Assembly: GCA_963377175.1 (NCBI GenBank)
Contig: CAUJNA010000169.1
Span: 1,407,337-1,471,336 of the forward strand
Length of the DNA stretch: 64,000 nucleotides
Direction of reading: 5' to 3'
Source of the DNA: Effrenium voratum
Taxonomy: Eukaryota; Sar; Dinophyceae; Suessiales; Symbiodiniaceae
A program made the translations under genes and the position numbers. The notes under the pieces are model-generated. The model worked only from the letters and a program-made list of their open reading frames with translations, did no database searches and was not told the origin of the DNA. Below, in pieces: positions 62,456 to 64,000 of this stretch (position 1 is its first letter; each line of letters begins with the position of its first letter).

Positions 62456-63522
62456 TCAAAGTTCGTCCATCGCCTCAGGAGGATCACTTATCCTGTACAA
62501 CGGGTAGACTCTATGGTGAAAAAAATCAATCTGTGACAACCCGGCCTTCTTCTTCGGTGGATCGGAAGGCTTTTTCGATGTGGACGATGAATCCACCTGT
62601 CAATCAACAACATGGGCAACTGCAGAGACACTGCAAACCAAGAGGGCCTTGGGCCGTTTGCTGGCTGGGACCGAAGCCTGTCACAGGAAAAAAAAATCAA
62701 CACACTCAAGACCCAACTCCCCCCAACCTCAAGCTTCGCAACCTGGCTCCTGAGGCTCGCGTTCTCCCGGTGCATGATCTCATGGTCGGCCTGCTAGGTC
62801 GCAAATGAAACAGCAAGACTCAACATCCATGCGCTCCTTGAACGAAGCTGTCCACCTCCGTTCCGCCTCCAATTCCGTCCAGACCCTGACGTTGTCCTCC
62901 GCCTGGCATGAGAAGGCAATGACTAACGGCCGGCCAGAAGGAAGGAAGTCCCCTGACCTTCTCGTGGAACTTCTTCTGAAACTCGTCCTGCCGTGGCAGA
63001 GCAAGAACAAGAGAGTAGACAAACCGACCACAGCTCCTTCTCCGCCTTCACCATCAACTCCTCCTCCAGCTTCTTGATCAACACGTCCTGCGGTCAAGTG
63101 CAAGCAACCCCCATCAACCCGCTCTGCAAAAGTCTTGCCTTCACGGCCAGCTCTTGGCGCACATCGTCCTGCAGCCCAGCCAGGAGCGTGCACGCTAATG
63201 ACAACACCGAGTCTCTCCTTCCAGGAATTGAAGTCCTTCTCTCTCTTGATCTTCGAAGGTGGCCTTCAAGTGGCGAGATCGCAACAAAATGCATGTGATG
63301 CCCCCACGAACTCATCGAGCAGTCTCCTGAGAGCCCTCCCACCCGGCCGAGGCCGTCCCACTCCTGACGTGAAAAAAAAAGAAAAAAAACGAGGGCAAAC
63401 CGGGCCTGGGGCGGCTCCCACCACCCCCAGCACTCCTCCTGACAGAAGACAGCAACGCACCAAAAAAAAACGGCACGAAAAAAACTCCGAACGTCCTCCG
63501 CCACTCCGCCAGCTCCACTCAT
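62456..63522 (-). CDS. Coiled-coil protein gene with micro-exons and tiny introns
   Basis: Exons, all phase 0 and multiples of three: 63,522-63,493 (ATG, MSGAGGVAED), 63,438-63,406, probably one between 63,260 and 63,190 (not resolved), 63,168-63,139 (DDVRQELAVK), 63,087-63,025 (21 codons, VLIKKLEEELMVKAEKEL), 62,987-62,958 (DEFQKKFHEK), 62,902-62,825 (26 codons, ending ASFKERMD), 62,790-62,728 (21 codons, HEIMHRENASLRSQVAKL), 62,677-62,639 (ASVPASKRPKALL) and 62,596-62,456 (46 codons and stop, DPPKKKAGLSQIDFF, PPEAMDEL). From 63,168 on, introns are 51, 37, 55, 34, 50 and 42 nt, start GT or GC and end CAG before G. The protein is charged and heptad-like with a basic, Ser/Pro-rich tail. Function unknown. 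Confidence 0.6.
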
Positions 63523-63596
63523 GGCCGGATGCCGGGCGCTGATGCTGCTGATGCTGCTGTTGATGCTGTTGATGCTGCTGCTGATGCTGATGCCCG

Positions 63597-63712
63597 AGCC
63601 GAGACCGCTACCCGAGACCTGTTTGCCCCGCTACCCGAGACCTGTTTGCCCCGCTACCAGAGACCTGTTTGCCCCGCTACCAGAGACCTGTTTGCCCACT
63701 ACCCGAGCCAGT
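63597..63712 (+). repeat. Tandem repeat, 23-bp GAGACCTGTTTGCCCCGCTACC unit
   Basis: About four to five units next to GATGCTGCTGATGCTG-type triplet repeats at 63,540-63,590. It stands immediately before the solitary foldback arm. Confidence 0.85.
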
Positions 63713-63715
63713 GAA

Positions 63716-63878
63716 CTCTCTCTTTAGAGGGGGTTTTCCAAATGGCTTATATTCTACCTGAGAGGCTTCTAGCACTCGTCCGTCCAGCATTTGACCTCGT
63801 CCTGCGAAGGATTCGAAATCTAAAACGCTGCGTGCAGGCGTGTGGCTGCAAAATAGAGACCCCTAGATATGCTTGCAA
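63716..63878 (+). mobile_element. Solitary arm of the foldback element family
   Basis: Starts CTCTCTCTTTAGAGGGGG and follows the left arm at 29,621-29,780 through CGTCCTGCGAAGGATTCGAA to CCCCTAGATATGC, with scattered mismatches. No second arm is seen before the window ends. Confidence 0.85.
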
Positions 63879-64000
63879 TTTGGCTCCAGGTTGCATTTCA
63901 AGCGAGCCAACCTTTGCAGGGCTAAGAAAAACAAAAAAAAAGAAAAAAGGGGTCCAAAAAAAAGGGGTCCCCGAAAAAAAGGGAAAAGGGGTTTCCTTTG

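Noticed and set aside
1..64000. tRNA and rRNA genes
   Set aside because: No cloverleaf-like or rRNA-like conserved segment was noticed by eye; a covariance-model scan was not possible.

Overview
The window looks like nuclear DNA of a dinoflagellate, most likely of the Symbiodiniaceae type. Three things point there. Two genes can be reassembled from short, GC3-rich exons whose introns begin with GC or GA as often as GT and usually end AG|G. The retroelement families are of the kind that fill dinoflagellate genomes. There are no prokaryotic operons, rRNAs or tRNAs that I can see. This assignment is inference, not a database match. LAYOUT. (1) 1-10.6 kb: a plus-strand host gene with at least ten phase-consistent exons and long introns; it resembles GH71/GH99-type glycoside hydrolases. 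(2) 12.2-14.05 kb: a very AT-rich island in which the strand bias flips near 13.5 kb. (3) 14.4-18.5 kb: decayed retroelement pieces. (4) 18.5-26.5 kb: a tyrosine-recombinase (DIRS-like) retroelement on the minus strand between two 382-bp direct repeats. (5) 26.5-28.2 kb: the 3' half of a copia element, minus strand. (6) 28.2-30.3 kb: the 5' end of a tail-fibre gene, a cluster of unrelated perfect inverted repeats and a foldback element. (7) 30.3-38.4 kb: an RNA 2'-phosphotransferase (Tpt1-like) ORF divergent from a frameshifted SF1/Upf1-like helicase ORF. (8) 38.5-50.6 kb: a very large LINE-like element on the minus strand with a DNMT3-like cytosine methyltransferase, AP endonuclease, reverse transcriptase, RNase H and a possible family-A-like DNA polymerase module. 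(9) 50.8-52.3 kb: the 5' half of a copia element (protease, integrase), plus strand. (10) 52.3-61.1 kb: a DNA-virus-like (Polinton-like-virus or virophage type) cluster with a tail fibre ending in an S74 chaperone domain, an rve-type integrase, and a TVpol-like polymerase fused to an SF3 helicase, the last lying between pairs of long palindromes. (11) 61.7-62.2 kb: tandem repeats. (12) 62.46-63.52 kb: a minus-strand coiled-coil gene with micro-exons and introns of only 34-55 nt. HOW THE PARTS RELATE. The two copia halves and the two fibre halves are joined crosswise. Inverting 28,228-52,325 would restore one copia element on the minus strand and one fibre gene on the plus strand, so the window holds either a 24-kb inversion or an assembly join. 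The host exons are free of frameshifts while nearly all element ORFs carry them, so the frameshifts look like decay rather than base-calling error.
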